A stretch of 64,000 nt of DNA. Source: Armatimonadota bacterium. GTDB taxonomy: Bacteria > Armatimonadota > HRBIN16. The stretch's first letter is position 1. The number at the start of each line of letters is the position of its first letter. Shown in pieces: positions 34,610 to 43,550 of the stretch. The position numbers were made by a program, and so were the translations under genes. The stretch lies in contig BPGT01000002.1 in NCBI GenBank assembly GCA_026003175.1, positions 372,001 to 436,000 of the forward strand. Reading direction: 5' to 3'. The notes beneath the pieces were generated by a model. It ran no database searches. It was not told the DNA's origin and worked only from the letters and a program-made list of their open reading frames with translations.

Positions 34610-35395
34610 TTACTGGTGCAGAGGCTCCATCGCCAGGCGCACCAGGTCCAGGAACTTACCCTTCTTGTACACGGCGTGTCCGTCCACCATCACTGCATAG
34701 GTAGCGCCAACCGCCTCTTTGCCGTTGCCGCCGAAGACTGCTGGCACCACGTCCGAGTCGGTATAGCCTTCATGGTAACCGTACGAGTTGCAGAAGGCGA
34801 TGATAGACTTAGCAGGCGAACCAACTACCGACAGCGGCTGTCCGGCGATATAAAAGTCCTGCGGGTTGTTGGTGTTATAGGGTGGACCGAGAATGGGTCC
34901 CAGAATGCGCACGAACAGCTCCAGCGGGGTCATGCGTGGTGAAGGAACCTGTCCTACCCCCCCGTACGCATAGCCGTACGAGCCAAACTGATTGAGCGGT
35001 AGCCCGTCGGGACCGAGGCGCACTGGGTCCGACCCCAGCGTTGGGCAGGAAAACAGCCCGTGGTTCTTAATGTAGGGGTAGAAGGCGTACTCCATGAACA
35101 GTCCCCGCTTGTTGTTCAGGTCTACCGACCAGTTGGGTGGACCGCTGGGCATTCCGCGGCTAAGACCTGTGTTGTCGTCGTTGTTGCGCCCGTCCTGCAT
35201 CAGCCAGGGGAAGGTCTCGTCGTAGTCCTGAACGTACATGAGCGCCGCCGTGCCAATCTGCTTCAGGTTGGACAAGCAGGTGGTCTTGCGTGCCTGCTCG
35301 CGAGCGCGAGCAAACACTGGGAACAGAATCGCTGCCAGTATCGCGATAATCGCGATAACCACCAGCAGCTCAATCAGCGTAAAAGCGCGTTTCAT
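34610..35395 (-). CDS. DUF1559-type prepilin-like protein
   Basis: 261 residues. The N-terminus [21 protein letters not shown] is a type IV prepilin/pseudopilin segment, followed by [24 protein letters not shown] and a DYDETFPW motif. The C-terminal [14 protein letters not shown] is a divergent DGH signature of the H-x9-DG group. The residue before FTLIELL is Ala rather than the usual Gly, so processing by prepilin peptidase may be altered. Such proteins are numerous in Planctomycetes and Armatimonadota; their role is not established. It has a near-consensus promoter and is followed by a small membrane protein. Confidence 0.85.
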   Translation of the reverse strand: MKRAFTLIELLVVIAIIAILAAILFPVFARAREQARKTTCLSNLKQIGTAALMYVQDYDETFPWLMQDGRNNDDNTGLSRGMPSGPPNWSVDLNNKRGLFMEYAFYPYIKNHGLFSCPTLGSDPVRLGPDGLPLNQFGSYGYAYGGVGQVPSPRMTPLELFVRILGPILGPPYNTNNPQDFYIAGQPLSVVGSPAKSIIAFCNSYGYHEGYTDSDVVPAVFGGNGKEAVGATYAVMVDGHAVYKKGKFLDLVRLAMEPLHQ

Positions 35396-35448
35396 CCTTC
35401 GTTCGCCTCCGTAGTTGTTGATTATTCGCTTAAGTGAAGCGCACTGCT

Positions 35449-35477
35449 ATTATAAAGATACACATGGTATACGTCAA
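35449..35477 (-). promoter_or_regulatory. Near-consensus promoter of the pseudopilin gene
   Basis: Minus-strand TTGACG (35472-35477) and TATAAT (35449-35454) with a 17-base spacer, 54 bases upstream of the start codon. Just downstream, in the leader, CGCTT/AAGCG (35427-35431 with 35437-35441) can form a small hairpin. Confidence 0.75.
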
Positions 35478-35521
35478 TCCGTATTTTTGCGCGTGCAACC
35501 ACCGCAAGCCGGGCACAAGGT

Positions 35522-36199
35522 TCATTTCAAGATAGGTATCAGCCGGATGTTGCGAAAATGTATCTCTGCTCCTTCGGACTGCAGGCAGATTTTGCCGGGC
35601 ACCACCTCTGCTCCTGTGCCTTCGTTGACGATTTGCCCGTTAATCTTCAGCACCACATGGTCGCCGTCCACGATAATCTCGTACTCGTTCCACTCGCCGA
35701 TAGGCTTCTCTGCCATCTTCGCCTTGATGCGATTGGTCGGTGCGTTGCGGTTGACGCGGGCGGGGTCGGTATCCAGCTTCACACCGTCGATCAGCCAGAA
35801 ATCGCCCGCGCTGCCGCTCATCAGCTGCGCTTCGATGGATTTGGGCCAGATTTTGTCTTCGCCCCGCATCCGCAGCAGCACGCCGCTGTTGCGTCCACCC
35901 TTATCCTCCGGTGCCCAACGCCATTCCAGCTTGAGGATATAGTTGGTGAAATCCGCCACCGTGCGGATGTAGCCTACCGGTCTGCCCTTACATATCAGGA
36001 TGCCTCTGTCGCCGTCGATGCTCCACACATCCTCCATCTTCACATTTGGGTCAGCGAGGAAGTATGTCCAACCACAGAAGTCCTTGCCGTTAAACAGCAG
36101 TATCTCCTTGCCCAGTTTGCCCTCTATTTTCACCTTCTGTGCCGATGCTGACAGGGCACACACCGCCAGAATCAGTGCCACACACCACTTTGCTCTCAT
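35522..36199 (-). CDS. Secreted DUF1080 protein
   Basis: 225 residues with a signal peptide (WCVALILAVCALSASAQ). The DUF1080 fold is marked by EILLFNGKDFCGWTYFLADP, YILKLEWRWAPEDKGGRNSGVLLRM and WNEYEIIVDGDHVVLKINGQ. It is a divergent relative of the protein at 30.9-31.5 kb. Function is probably on extracellular sugars, as in the 3-keto-glycoside hydrolases of the family, but is not proven. The start follows AGGAGGG. The 226 bases upstream to 36425 hold only a terminator hairpin. Confidence 0.87.
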   Translation of the reverse strand: MRAKWCVALILAVCALSASAQKVKIEGKLGKEILLFNGKDFCGWTYFLADPNVKMEDVWSIDGDRGILICKGRPVGYIRTVADFTNYILKLEWRWAPEDKGGRNSGVLLRMRGEDKIWPKSIEAQLMSGSAGDFWLIDGVKLDTDPARVNRNAPTNRIKAKMAEKPIGEWNEYEIIVDGDHVVLKINGQIVNEGTGAEVVPGKICLQSEGAEIHFRNIRLIPILK

Positions 36200-36372
36200 C
36201 GTTCCCTCCTGGACTCTACAGTGTCAGAATAATCCTTCGCGATAGAGAAGCGGTTTCCTGCTAAGTAGGGATGCAAGGAGGATTCGGCGTGCAAAGTTGC
36301 CTTTGTCCAGCTACTCTCGCGTTATGGCGGGATACAAGGCGGCGATGCAACTCTTGCGCTGGAGGTAAGTGT

Positions 36373-36400
36373 CTTGTGGCGGGGCAATCCCCGCCACAAG
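36373..36400 (-). terminator. Perfect hairpin terminator
   Basis: CTTGTGGCGGGG (36373-36384) pairs exactly with CCCCGCCACAAG (36389-36400) across a 4-base loop, 25 bases after the stop of the membrane protein gene on the minus strand. No T-run is seen. Confidence 0.7.
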
Positions 36401-36425
36401 ATCGGTCAGGAGGGTCTTCGAGGCG

Positions 36426-38357
36426 TCACTCACTGACCTGTTGAAGGAGACTCATCTCGCCGTGTTTGATCATCTGGTCTAGATAAGCGTGTTGCTGGGC
36501 GCGCGCAGGCAGACTGGCGTATCCCAGAATGGCGTACAGCCACAGCCCGAATATCGCCAGTATCAGCGCGGACATGCCGAAGCGATACACGGTACGTTGC
36601 GTCTCGGCGCGGGCATCTTCAGGCAGGCTTCTGCCCCATATCAGCCATAGCAGTAGTCCGGCAGCTAGCCAGAGAGCGGTTTCGGTCAGAAAACCTGTCC
36701 ATGCGACTATCGACGCCAGACCCCAGAGCGCGGCGATTCCCCCGCGAAGCGGTTCAGGAAGCGATTTGTGCAGCACAAAGGCGTAAAACGGCGAAGCAAT
36801 CAGACCTGCTATTCCCCACACACCTGCAGCAATCGCCAGCGCGGCAAGAACCATATTGTTGTAGCCTGCGTTTCCCGTGCTCTGTATCACCCCTGCGGAC
36901 ACTACCGATAATGCCAGCAATATTCCCAGCGCCACAAGCCAAGCCAGCGACGGGCGCCTTGTGATTCTACTTGCGTGAAGAAGGGGAAGGGTAAAGCCGA
37001 CCGCCGTCTGTGCACATAATATCGCGCAGGTGCTTGCGTGCAGTATCGTGAAATGCTTCTCTGCGAACAAAAGGGATGGTATCCTTTCGCCCAGCATGTG
37101 TTGCTCCAGCCAGTCCGTGCCTATACTGCGGAATCCATCCAGCGCGAACGCACCACCCACCGCTACCGCCACAAAGACCCCGGACACCACCAGCGAAGAG
37201 GTCACTGGCGCTATAGTGTCCCTATCGGCTTCACCGTTTTTCCACAGGGGAGAGAGCATCAGACTGGCGCCCAGCAGGAACGCCATCGCGAACGACCACA
37301 GCAGCAACATCATGCCCGCCATACGCATACTCATCATGCGCTGAAGGGGCGCCAGCCATCCTACCTGCAGCAAGTCATCCTGCCGCGAGTACGCCATCGC
37401 TTTGCGCATAGTCTCCTGGCTGAGAGCGGCTTCGTGCATGGCTTTTTGTGCCAGGTCGGCGCGCCCGTGCAAGCGTGCATAGTCCGCAAACCGTGAAGCT
37501 ATGGTGAGCAGCTGTTCGCTTTGGCTGTCCTCTTGAGAGGAGGCGGAGGGTACCTGACCGTTCCACGCTACCCTTTGCAAATAAATGCCTACCAGCGCCG
37601 TTACCAGCGAACCGCGAGAGACGCGCATCTTCGTTCCCACCTCAGCCACCGCCTCTCGCAGGGCAAGGGCGCGAGTGTGCTGCCCCTTCTTCTGCTGTTG
37701 GTGTGCGAGAGAGACCAGATGGAGGGCAGTTTCGCGGAAGCACGACAGGTGAGGCAGAATCACACTGGCGATTAATAGCGTGCGTTCTTCCGCGCTTAAC
37801 GACGGAGAAGCCAGCACGCGCGACCAGTCCGCGATGTAATCCTCGTAACGGGAGCAAGCGGCTGCGTCCAGAAAGCTCGCTATTGCCTTCTCGTCCTGCC
37901 CCAGGGCGAAGAGGGCGCACGCCTTGATCAGGTGTGGGAAAGAGTTGTCCGAATCTATAGCGAGCATTTCGTCTGCGATGGAAAGTAACTGTTGCGCCAT
38001 CTGGCGAGTTCGTTCGTCGCTTTCAGGGGATGCAAGCGTTCTGTCTGAACGCGGATAGATGCGAAATTGCATGCCTGCACGCAATGCGGCAGCGTACAGG
38101 TAGGGCTGGCGTGCCTCGCGTGCCATAAGAGCATACTGCCGTACGCGCTGCCATGTGCCTGCTTCACCTGGTATGTTCTCCAGACGCAGAATCTCTTGTC
38201 GTTCGGCGATATCGTTTGGCAGCGTATGTAATCCGACGGTTCCACCGAAGAGGGTGAGAATATCCTGTCTTGCCACTCGCCTCAACTCGGGATGCACGAT
38301 GACCGCCACCACAGGCAGAAGGGCAAGAACGAACGCGACGAGGAGCCGTCTTGCCAT
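36426..38357 (-). CDS. Large membrane protein with TPR-like periplasmic domain
   Basis: 643 residues. One helix at the N-terminus (LLVAFVLALLPVVAVIVHPE) is followed by a soluble helical region (about 40-330) with TPR-like character (HLIKACALFALGQDEKAIASFLDAAA). About eight membrane helices follow, from MAGMMLLLWSFAMAFLLGASL to the end. The family is not recognised. It starts 76 bases inside the anti-sigma gene, behind AAGGAGGG, so it is translationally linked to the sigma/anti-sigma pair and may be its effector or part of the signal path. Confidence 0.7.
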   Translation of the reverse strand: MARRLLVAFVLALLPVVAVIVHPELRRVARQDILTLFGGTVGLHTLPNDIAERQEILRLENIPGEAGTWQRVRQYALMAREARQPYLYAAALRAGMQFRIYPRSDRTLASPESDERTRQMAQQLLSIADEMLAIDSDNSFPHLIKACALFALGQDEKAIASFLDAAACSRYEDYIADWSRVLASPSLSAEERTLLIASVILPHLSCFRETALHLVSLAHQQQKKGQHTRALALREAVAEVGTKMRVSRGSLVTALVGIYLQRVAWNGQVPSASSQEDSQSEQLLTIASRFADYARLHGRADLAQKAMHEAALSQETMRKAMAYSRQDDLLQVGWLAPLQRMMSMRMAGMMLLLWSFAMAFLLGASLMLSPLWKNGEADRDTIAPVTSSLVVSGVFVAVAVGGAFALDGFRSIGTDWLEQHMLGERIPSLLFAEKHFTILHASTCAILCAQTAVGFTLPLLHASRITRRPSLAWLVALGILLALSVVSAGVIQSTGNAGYNNMVLAALAIAAGVWGIAGLIASPFYAFVLHKSLPEPLRGGIAALWGLASIVAWTGFLTETALWLAAGLLLWLIWGRSLPEDARAETQRTVYRFGMSALILAIFGLWLYAILGYASLPARAQQHAYLDQMIKHGEMSLLQQVSE

Positions 38358-38779
38358 GTGCCTTTCCCTCCTTCCGTTCCCAGCAGAATCTGCGCCCACT
38401 CCATTGCCTCGCGACCGCCTAGCCACAGCATCGGTGAGGGGGCGCGATCACGCGGCGTGTTCAGCCACATCACCACCAGCAGGATGATGGCTACCAACAT
38501 CCCTGTCGCCGCGGAGGTGGCTATTCGCATTAGCGGCGAGGACGTCCATGATGGTTGTTGTCTTTGTGCTATCGCCTGCCACACGCGGACGTCAAAGTCG
38601 GGAGCGGGAGTGATAGCGGGGTAGGAGCGTAACGTCTCACGGGCGCGGATCCACTGCTCCGCCAGATGGCGACACTGCGGGCAGGAGTCCAGGTGCTGTT
38701 GCAGTTGCGCCTGCTGGTCAACACCCAGCTCGTCGTCCAGCCAGAGGTTTATCCATTGTTGTGCTTGTCGGCAACGCAT
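38282..38779 (-). CDS. Zinc-finger anti-sigma factor
   Basis: 165 residues. The N-terminal CRQAQQWINLWLDDELGVDQQAQLQQHLDSCPQCRHLAEQW contains the H-x3-C-x2-C anti-sigma zinc motif (HLDSCPQC). A single membrane helix at about 98-118 (IATSAATGMLVAIILLVVMWL) is followed by a short outer tail. It should hold the adjacent ECF sigma factor at the membrane. The ATG lies exactly where family A copy 2 ends, and no good ribosome site is present outside the repeat, so translation may depend on repeat sequence. Its end overlaps the next gene. Confidence 0.82.
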   Translation of the reverse strand: MRCRQAQQWINLWLDDELGVDQQAQLQQHLDSCPQCRHLAEQWIRARETLRSYPAITPAPDFDVRVWQAIAQRQQPSWTSSPLMRIATSAATGMLVAIILLVVMWLNTPRDRAPSPMLWLGGREAMEWAQILLGTEGGKGTWQDGSSSRSFLPFCLWWRSSCIPS

Positions 38780-38930
38780 AGTACTTTGTCGAACCTTTTC
38801 CTTAAGATGTTGGTATTGTCCCTGCGATTGAAAATCGCGGGCAATGGGCAACGAAACCTGCTCACGCAGGTTATCAGCCCCCGAAGGGGGTTTTGTGGTT
38901 GTTGCCCGCGAGTTCCAGTCGCCGGGTGGT
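38780..38930 (-). repeat. Family A multi-hairpin repeat, copy 2
   Basis: Inverted relative to copy 1 and similar to it over about 150 bases. The outer stem CGGGCAA (38838-38844) pairs with TTGCCCG (38902-38908). Inside are AACCTGC/GCAGGTT (38855-38861 with 38866-38872) and a CCCCC-GAA-GGGGG hairpin. On the minus strand it ends in CATCTTAAGGAAAAGG and CGACAAAGTACT, directly joined to the anti-sigma ATG. It occupies most of the gap between the sigma and anti-sigma genes. Confidence 0.85.
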
Positions 38931-38981
38931 GCATAACAACATGCTTCGGCCTGCGCATGAAAAGGCAGCGTAACCTGGAGG

Positions 38982-39548
38982 TTACGGATACGGATCGGCC
39001 GGAGCCTCACCCTCCATTTGCTTCCACAGCTCGGCAAACCGCTGGCGGGCAGCAAACAGGCGCGAGCGCACCGTGCCCACTGGTATCTGCAGCACCTGTG
39101 CTATCTCCTCGTAGCTCAGCTCGTGCATCTCGCGCAGGATAAGCACCTCGCGCAACGGATCGGGCAACCGGCACAGCACCTCATCCACCTGTTGCTTCAA
39201 CACCCATGCCCGCTCATCAAACCCCGCATCCTCAGGGTGCTGCACGTCGGACAGGGGCAGGGGACGATGCTTTCGCTGGCGCATCCGACAGGCATTGACC
39301 GCAATCCGATAGAGCCAGGTGAACAGGCTGGATTGTCCGCGAAATCTGTTCAGATGCAGGAACGCCTGCACGAAGGTTTCCTGAGCAACGTCCTCCGCTT
39401 CGTCACGGTCGCCGAGCAATTGGTAGGCGAGATTCACTATGGGATTGCGGTAGCGACGCAGCAGCTGCGCGAAGAACTGCTCGGTGTCTTCTTCGCAGTG
39501 CGACTGCTGGTGTTCGTCGCTGGATGTCTCGCCGCGCACGTCGCCCAC
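38982..39548 (-). CDS. ECF RNA polymerase sigma factor
   Basis: 188 residues. Sigma region 2 (LAYQLLGDRDEAEDVAQETFVQAFLHLNRFRGQSSLFTWLYRIAVNACRM) recognises the -10 element and region 4 (LREVLILREMHELSYEEIAQVLQIPVGTVRSRLFAARQ) the -35. The pair with the downstream anti-sigma is standard for envelope-stress type signalling. The start is a GTG without a strong ribosome site. The C-terminal tail KQMEGEAPADPYP is encoded by a family B repeat, so the repeat has replaced or extended the natural end. Upstream in the same direction lies the lamin-tail-like gene. Confidence 0.93.
   Translation of the reverse strand: MGDVRGETSSDEHQQSHCEEDTEQFFAQLLRRYRNPIVNLAYQLLGDRDEAEDVAQETFVQAFLHLNRFRGQSSLFTWLYRIAVNACRMRQRKHRPLPLSDVQHPEDAGFDERAWVLKQQVDEVLCRLPDPLREVLILREMHELSYEEIAQVLQIPVGTVRSRLFAARQRFAELWKQMEGEAPADPYP
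38997..39016 (-). repeat. Family B repeat forming the sigma factor C-terminus
   Basis: The minus-strand core TGGAGGGTGAGGCTCCGGCC encodes EGEAPA in the sigma frame. It is a degenerate arm of the GEAPAEP palindrome. Confidence 0.7.
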
Positions 39549-39616
39549 CTTGCTCGTGTCGTTCCATCAGTTGGATGCATCAGGAAGGGGAAAAGTTCAG
39601 TTGGAGGCAGACTTAT

Positions 39617-40000
39617 CTACCTGGCTGTCTGCAATCGCTGCGGCATCACGGTAGAAGGAGCCACATGCGCTACCTGTATCAGCATCACGCGCTGGCTATC
39701 GCGCCAGATGCATCGCTCTTTGCCCCAGTAGACCACGTACACGTTGCGTCCGTCCGCCGCGCGTGTCCAGTGGTTTTCACCAACGCCGGTGCACAGGGCG
39801 ATGTATGCGCCCGGTTCTACCATCAGGTCATCGCGGAAGATGTAGAGCCGTTCCGCCAGCGTGCACGGGTCGGCGCAGAAGTAGCTTTCATCGGTCACTG
39901 CCCAGCCACGCAGGTTCTCATAACGCAGAGACTGATTGCGAATAACCACAAACTCTCTACGCGGGTGGTCCCCCGTTTCCACTCCAATCACGCGAAACAT
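39617..40000 (-). CDS. Lamin-tail-domain-like protein
   Basis: 127 residues. FVVIRNQSLRYENLRGWAVTDESYF and LYIFRDDLMVEPGAYIALCTGVGEN follow the LTD pattern (a strand, G-W-x-(L/V)-x-D, then a glycine-rich turn), as found in bacterial secreted or nuclease-linked proteins. There is no signal peptide, so this version is probably cytoplasmic. The ATG at 40000 follows GGGAGGTG; the longer frame runs back through the nrdJ terminator and is not credible. Function unknown. Confidence 0.7.
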   Translation of the reverse strand: MFRVIGVETGDHPRREFVVIRNQSLRYENLRGWAVTDESYFCADPCTLAERLYIFRDDLMVEPGAYIALCTGVGENHWTRAADGRNVYVVYWGKERCIWRDSQRVMLIQVAHVAPSTVMPQRLQTAR

Positions 40001-40025
40001 GAGACACCTCCCCGAAGGAAAAAGG

Positions 40026-40055
40026 GGTTGCGAGGGTGCCGCCACCCTCGCAACC
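40026..40055 (-). terminator. Rho-independent terminator of nrdJ
   Basis: GGTTGCGAGGGTG (40026-40038) pairs with CACCCTCGCAACC (40043-40055). On the minus strand it is followed by CCCCTTTTTCC, a T-rich tract 18-30 bases after the nrdJ stop. Confidence 0.85.
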
Positions 40056-40073
40056 AATGTGGCAGCCCGGTTA

Positions 40074-42854
40074 TTAAGAGCATCCCGAAGTTGCGCCACA
40101 GTTCAGGCACTTATAACATGCGCCATTACGCACCATGATAGAGCCGCATTCCGGGCAGGGCGGTGCGTCTGCCTGTAGCTGGAAGACCAACTGCTCTGCC
40201 TCGCGCAGTGTTCGGGCGGGTTCAGACGCCTTTTCGGCGAGACCGGTGTGGTTTTCGATAGACGCCGCCTCGCCCGCAGGCTGCTGCTCCGGCGGGAGGA
40301 ACTTGAGCGCAAGCCAGCGGAAGATGTAGTCCATGATGGACTTGGCAAAGCGTATCTGCGGGTTATTGGTCACGCCGGACGGCTCGAAGCGCATGTGCGC
40401 GAACTTGTTGACCAGCGTCTCCAGCGGCACACCGTATTGCAGCGCCAGCGAGATGGCGGTGGCGAAGCTGTCCATCAGTCCTGATACCACCGAGCCTTCT
40501 TTGCTCATCGTGATAAATATCTCGCCGGGTGTGCCGTCCGGGTAAAGCCCGACGGTGATATAGCCCTCGTGTCCGCCCACGCTGAACTTGTGGGTGATGC
40601 TCTGTCGTTCATCGGGCAGTTTGCGGCGTACCGGGCGTGCCTCCTGCACGGGTTGCTTCTCCAGCTGTTCGCTCGTCTTCTTCGTGCTGAGCGGCTGTGT
40701 GCGCTTGGAGCCGTCGCGGTAGATAGCGATGGCTTTCACGCCCAGCTTCCACGCCGCGATGTATGCCTCCATGATGTCTTCAACGGTGGCGTCGTTGGGC
40801 ATGTTCACCGTCTTGGAAATCGCGCCCGAAAGGAACGGCTGCACCGCGCCCATCATCTTGATATGCCCCATGTAGTGGATACTGCGCTGACCGTTGGCGG
40901 GCTTGAAGGCGCAGTCGAACACAGGCAGGTGTTCGGGTTTGAGGTGCGGCGCACCTTCGATGGTATCGGTGCGTTCGATGTACGCCATGATATCTTCAAT
41001 CTGTTCCTGCGAGTAGCCCAGCCGCTGCAATGCTTCCGGCACGGTGCGATTCACAATCTTCATCATGCCGCCGCCGACCAGCGTTTTGTACTTCACCAGC
41101 GCGATGTCAGGTTCCACGCCGGTGGTGTCGCAGTCCATCATGAAGGCAATGGTTCCGGTAGGGGCAAGCACGGTCACCTGCGCGTTGCGGTAGCCGTACT
41201 GCTCGCCCAGCGCGAGGGCGTTGTCCCAGCACTCGGTGGCAGCGTGCAGCAGGTCGGGCGGCACGGTTTCTTTGGCCTCGATTTTGTCCACATGCGCGCG
41301 GTGCATCCGAATCACGTCCAGCATCGGCTCGCGGTTGCGGGCGTAACCCGGGAAGGGACCGCCACAGTCGCGTGCGATGACGGCGGACTGCGTGTACGCT
41401 TCGCCGGTCATGACGGCGGTAATTGCGGCGGCGTAGGCGCGCCCCTGGTCGCTATCGTAGGGCAGTCCGCGAGCCATCAGCAGCGCGCCCAGATTCGCAT
41501 AGCCCAGTCCAAGTGGCCGGTAGTCATGGCTGTTCTGGGTGATTTTGGGCGTGGGATATGCGGCGTTGTCCACGATGATCTCCTGTGCGGTAATCATGAT
41601 GCGCACCGCGTGTCGGAACGCTTCGATGTCGAACTCGCCATCAGGCTTGCGGAACGCCATCAGATTCAGACTCGCGAGGTTACAGGATGTGTCGTCGAGA
41701 AAGACGAACTCGGAGCAAGGGTTACTTGCATATATTCTATCAGTATTCTTACAGGTATGCCACTTATTGATGGTATCGTCATACTGTAAGCCGGGATCAC
41801 CGCAAATCCATGTGGCTTCGGCGATTTCGCGCAGCAGGTCGCGGGCGTTGTAGGTGTCTGCGACCTCGCCGGTGGTGATGTAACGTGTCTGCCAGGGCAA
41901 TCCTTTGATGGCTGCTTCCATGAAGGCGTCGGACACCCGCACCGAGTGGTTGGCATTCTGGTAGGAGACGCTATCGTATGCACCGCCGGGCACGTTGAAG
42001 TTGCCGTCATATCCGGCTTCTATCAGCGCCCACGCTTTCTTCTCCTCCTCTGCTTTACTGCGGATGAACGCCAGGATGTCGGGATGGTCAGCGTTCAGGA
42101 TGACCATCTTGGCGGCGCGGCGCGTCTTGCCACCGCTCTTGATAACGCCAGCAAAAGCGTCGAAGCCACGCATAAACGAGACGGGACCGGAAGCGGTGCC
42201 TCCGCCCTGCAAATGCTCGCGCGAGGAGCGCAAGCGCGAGAAGTTGGTGCCTGTGCCTGAACCGTACTTGAACAGCATGCCCTCGGTTTTCACCAGGTCC
42301 AGGATGCTCTCCATGCTGTCCTGTACGGAGTTGATGAAGCATGCGCTGGCTTGCGGTCGTTCGCCGGGCACGCCTACGTTGAACCACACAGGGCTGTTGA
42401 AGGAAGCCTTTTGCATCAGCAAGAGGTGGATGAGTTCCTTGTGAAAGGTATCCGCGTCCTCTTCGGTAGCGAAGTAGCCATCTTTGCGTCCCCACGCAGC
42501 GATGGTATCGGCGACACGGGAGATCAGTTGTCGCACGCTGCGTTCCCGCTGTGGACTGCCGAGTTGACCGCGGAAATATTTGGAAGCCACCACGTTGGTA
42601 GCCAGCTGGCTCCAGAACTCCGGCACTTCCACATCTTTCTGTTCGAAAATCACCTCACCACGTTCGCCCGTGATGGAGGCGGTACGCAGTTCCCAGCGTA
42701 CCTCGTCGAAGGGGTGTACGCCGGGGCGGGTGAAATACCGCTCGAAGCGCAAGCCGGGTGCAGGCTTCTCCCGAACGGTAGTCGTCACGTCCTCTGCCGG
42801 CGGGGAAGTTTCCTCGACAATCTCCAGTTCGAAGTGTTCCTTCGTCGGTTCCAT
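40074..42854 (-). CDS. nrdJ: Adenosylcobalamin-dependent (class II) ribonucleotide reductase
   Basis: 926 residues. It makes deoxyribonucleotides using coenzyme B12 and does not need oxygen. Visible features: LLLMQKASFNSPVWFNVG, ASACFINSVQDSM, the substrate region SNPCSEFVFLDDTSCNLASLNL with the N-x-C-x-E-type active site, and PTGTIAFMMDCDTTGVEPD. The C-terminal tail has a zinc ribbon (CPECGSIMVRNGACYKCLNCGA) that in this subclass carries the reducing cysteines. It lies 43 bases after nrdR on the same strand. The start is an ATG behind AAGGAGGAG. It ends with a clear terminator. Confidence 0.95.
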   Translation of the reverse strand: MEPTKEHFELEIVEETSPPAEDVTTTVREKPAPGLRFERYFTRPGVHPFDEVRWELRTASITGERGEVIFEQKDVEVPEFWSQLATNVVASKYFRGQLGSPQRERSVRQLISRVADTIAAWGRKDGYFATEEDADTFHKELIHLLLMQKASFNSPVWFNVGVPGERPQASACFINSVQDSMESILDLVKTEGMLFKYGSGTGTNFSRLRSSREHLQGGGTASGPVSFMRGFDAFAGVIKSGGKTRRAAKMVILNADHPDILAFIRSKAEEEKKAWALIEAGYDGNFNVPGGAYDSVSYQNANHSVRVSDAFMEAAIKGLPWQTRYITTGEVADTYNARDLLREIAEATWICGDPGLQYDDTINKWHTCKNTDRIYASNPCSEFVFLDDTSCNLASLNLMAFRKPDGEFDIEAFRHAVRIMITAQEIIVDNAAYPTPKITQNSHDYRPLGLGYANLGALLMARGLPYDSDQGRAYAAAITAVMTGEAYTQSAVIARDCGGPFPGYARNREPMLDVIRMHRAHVDKIEAKETVPPDLLHAATECWDNALALGEQYGYRNAQVTVLAPTGTIAFMMDCDTTGVEPDIALVKYKTLVGGGMMKIVNRTVPEALQRLGYSQEQIEDIMAYIERTDTIEGAPHLKPEHLPVFDCAFKPANGQRSIHYMGHIKMMGAVQPFLSGAISKTVNMPNDATVEDIMEAYIAAWKLGVKAIAIYRDGSKRTQPLSTKKTSEQLEKQPVQEARPVRRKLPDERQSITHKFSVGGHEGYITVGLYPDGTPGEIFITMSKEGSVVSGLMDSFATAISLALQYGVPLETLVNKFAHMRFEPSGVTNNPQIRFAKSIMDYIFRWLALKFLPPEQQPAGEAASIENHTGLAEKASEPARTLREAEQLVFQLQADAPPCPECGSIMVRNGACYKCLNCGATSGCS

Positions 42855-42897
42855 GGATAAAACGCTCCTCCTTGTAAAATAAGCATCTGGTGCGACG

Positions 42898-43362
42898 CTA
42901 TTTTTGCCGCCGCTGGCGAGTGAGCATGTTCACCAGCTCGCGGAACTGCGTGGCGTCCTCGAATTGGCGATACACTGAGGCGAAGCGCACATACGCTACC
43001 TGATCCAGTTGCTTCAGCCGTTCCATCACCAGTTCCCCGATTTCCGAGGACTTCACCTCGCGCTCTCCGCGGTTGATGAGAACCTGCTCGATGTCGTTGG
43101 CGATCTCCTCGAGGGCGTCGATAGAGATAGGGCGCTTTTCGCAGGCGACCTGCATCCCTCGCAGCACCTTGTTGCGGTCAAACGGCTCACGCCGTCCGTC
43201 GTTTTTGACCACCATCAGTTTCAGCTCTTCAATCTCCTCGAAGGTGGTAAAACGCCGACCGCACGCTAGGCACTCTCGCCGTCGCTTAATCGCCTCGCCA
43301 TCGCGTATCGGACGCGAATCCAGCACCCTGTCCTCGGGGTGACCGCAATATGGGCACTTCAC
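42898..43362 (-). CDS. nrdR: Transcriptional repressor NrdR
   Basis: 154 residues. The zinc ribbon VKCPYCGHPEDRVLDSRP...CLACGRRFTTFEE is followed by an ATP-cone (VVKNDGRREPFDRNKVLRGMQVACEKRPIS). It senses ATP/dATP and represses ribonucleotide reductase genes, here nrdJ directly downstream. The start is a GTG (the first residue of VKCPYC), behind AAGGGGG. Its own promoter region contains NrdR-box-like sequence, so it probably regulates the operon itself. Confidence 0.95.
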   Translation of the reverse strand: MKCPYCGHPEDRVLDSRPIRDGEAIKRRRECLACGRRFTTFEEIEELKLMVVKNDGRREPFDRNKVLRGMQVACEKRPISIDALEEIANDIEQVLINRGEREVKSSEIGELVMERLKQLDQVAYVRFASVYRQFEDATQFRELVNMLTRQRRQK

Positions 43363-43417
43363 GTTGTTATTCCCCCTTGCCGGCAGTGGGGTATTGCCCA
43401 GATATTGAGCACTTTCA

Positions 43418-43447
43418 TTTATATCATACAAGATATAGGGGTGTCAA
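43418..43447 (-). promoter_or_regulatory. nrdR-nrdJ promoter with candidate NrdR boxes
   Basis: On the minus strand TTGACA (43442-43447) and TATAAA (43418-43423) are 18 bases apart. The spacer contains ACACCCCTATATCTTGTAT, which agrees at about 12 of 16 positions with the NrdR box as I remember it. A second AT-rich half-site lies in the ATATAAATGAAAG region that covers the -10. A repressor bound there would block the polymerase. Confidence 0.6.
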
Positions 43448-43550
43448 GGGGTTAGACGGGGATTTTGAAAAAATTATTCCCCACAGGGGCACCACGTACG
43501 GGCGAAGCAGAAAGGCTATACGGCTTTTGCTTTTTCTCTTTTCACCCTCT

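Noticed and set aside
40569-41789. Long open frame of 406 codons on the plus strand
   Set aside because: It is the antisense shadow of nrdJ, which has strong family motifs; the plus-strand translation resembles nothing.
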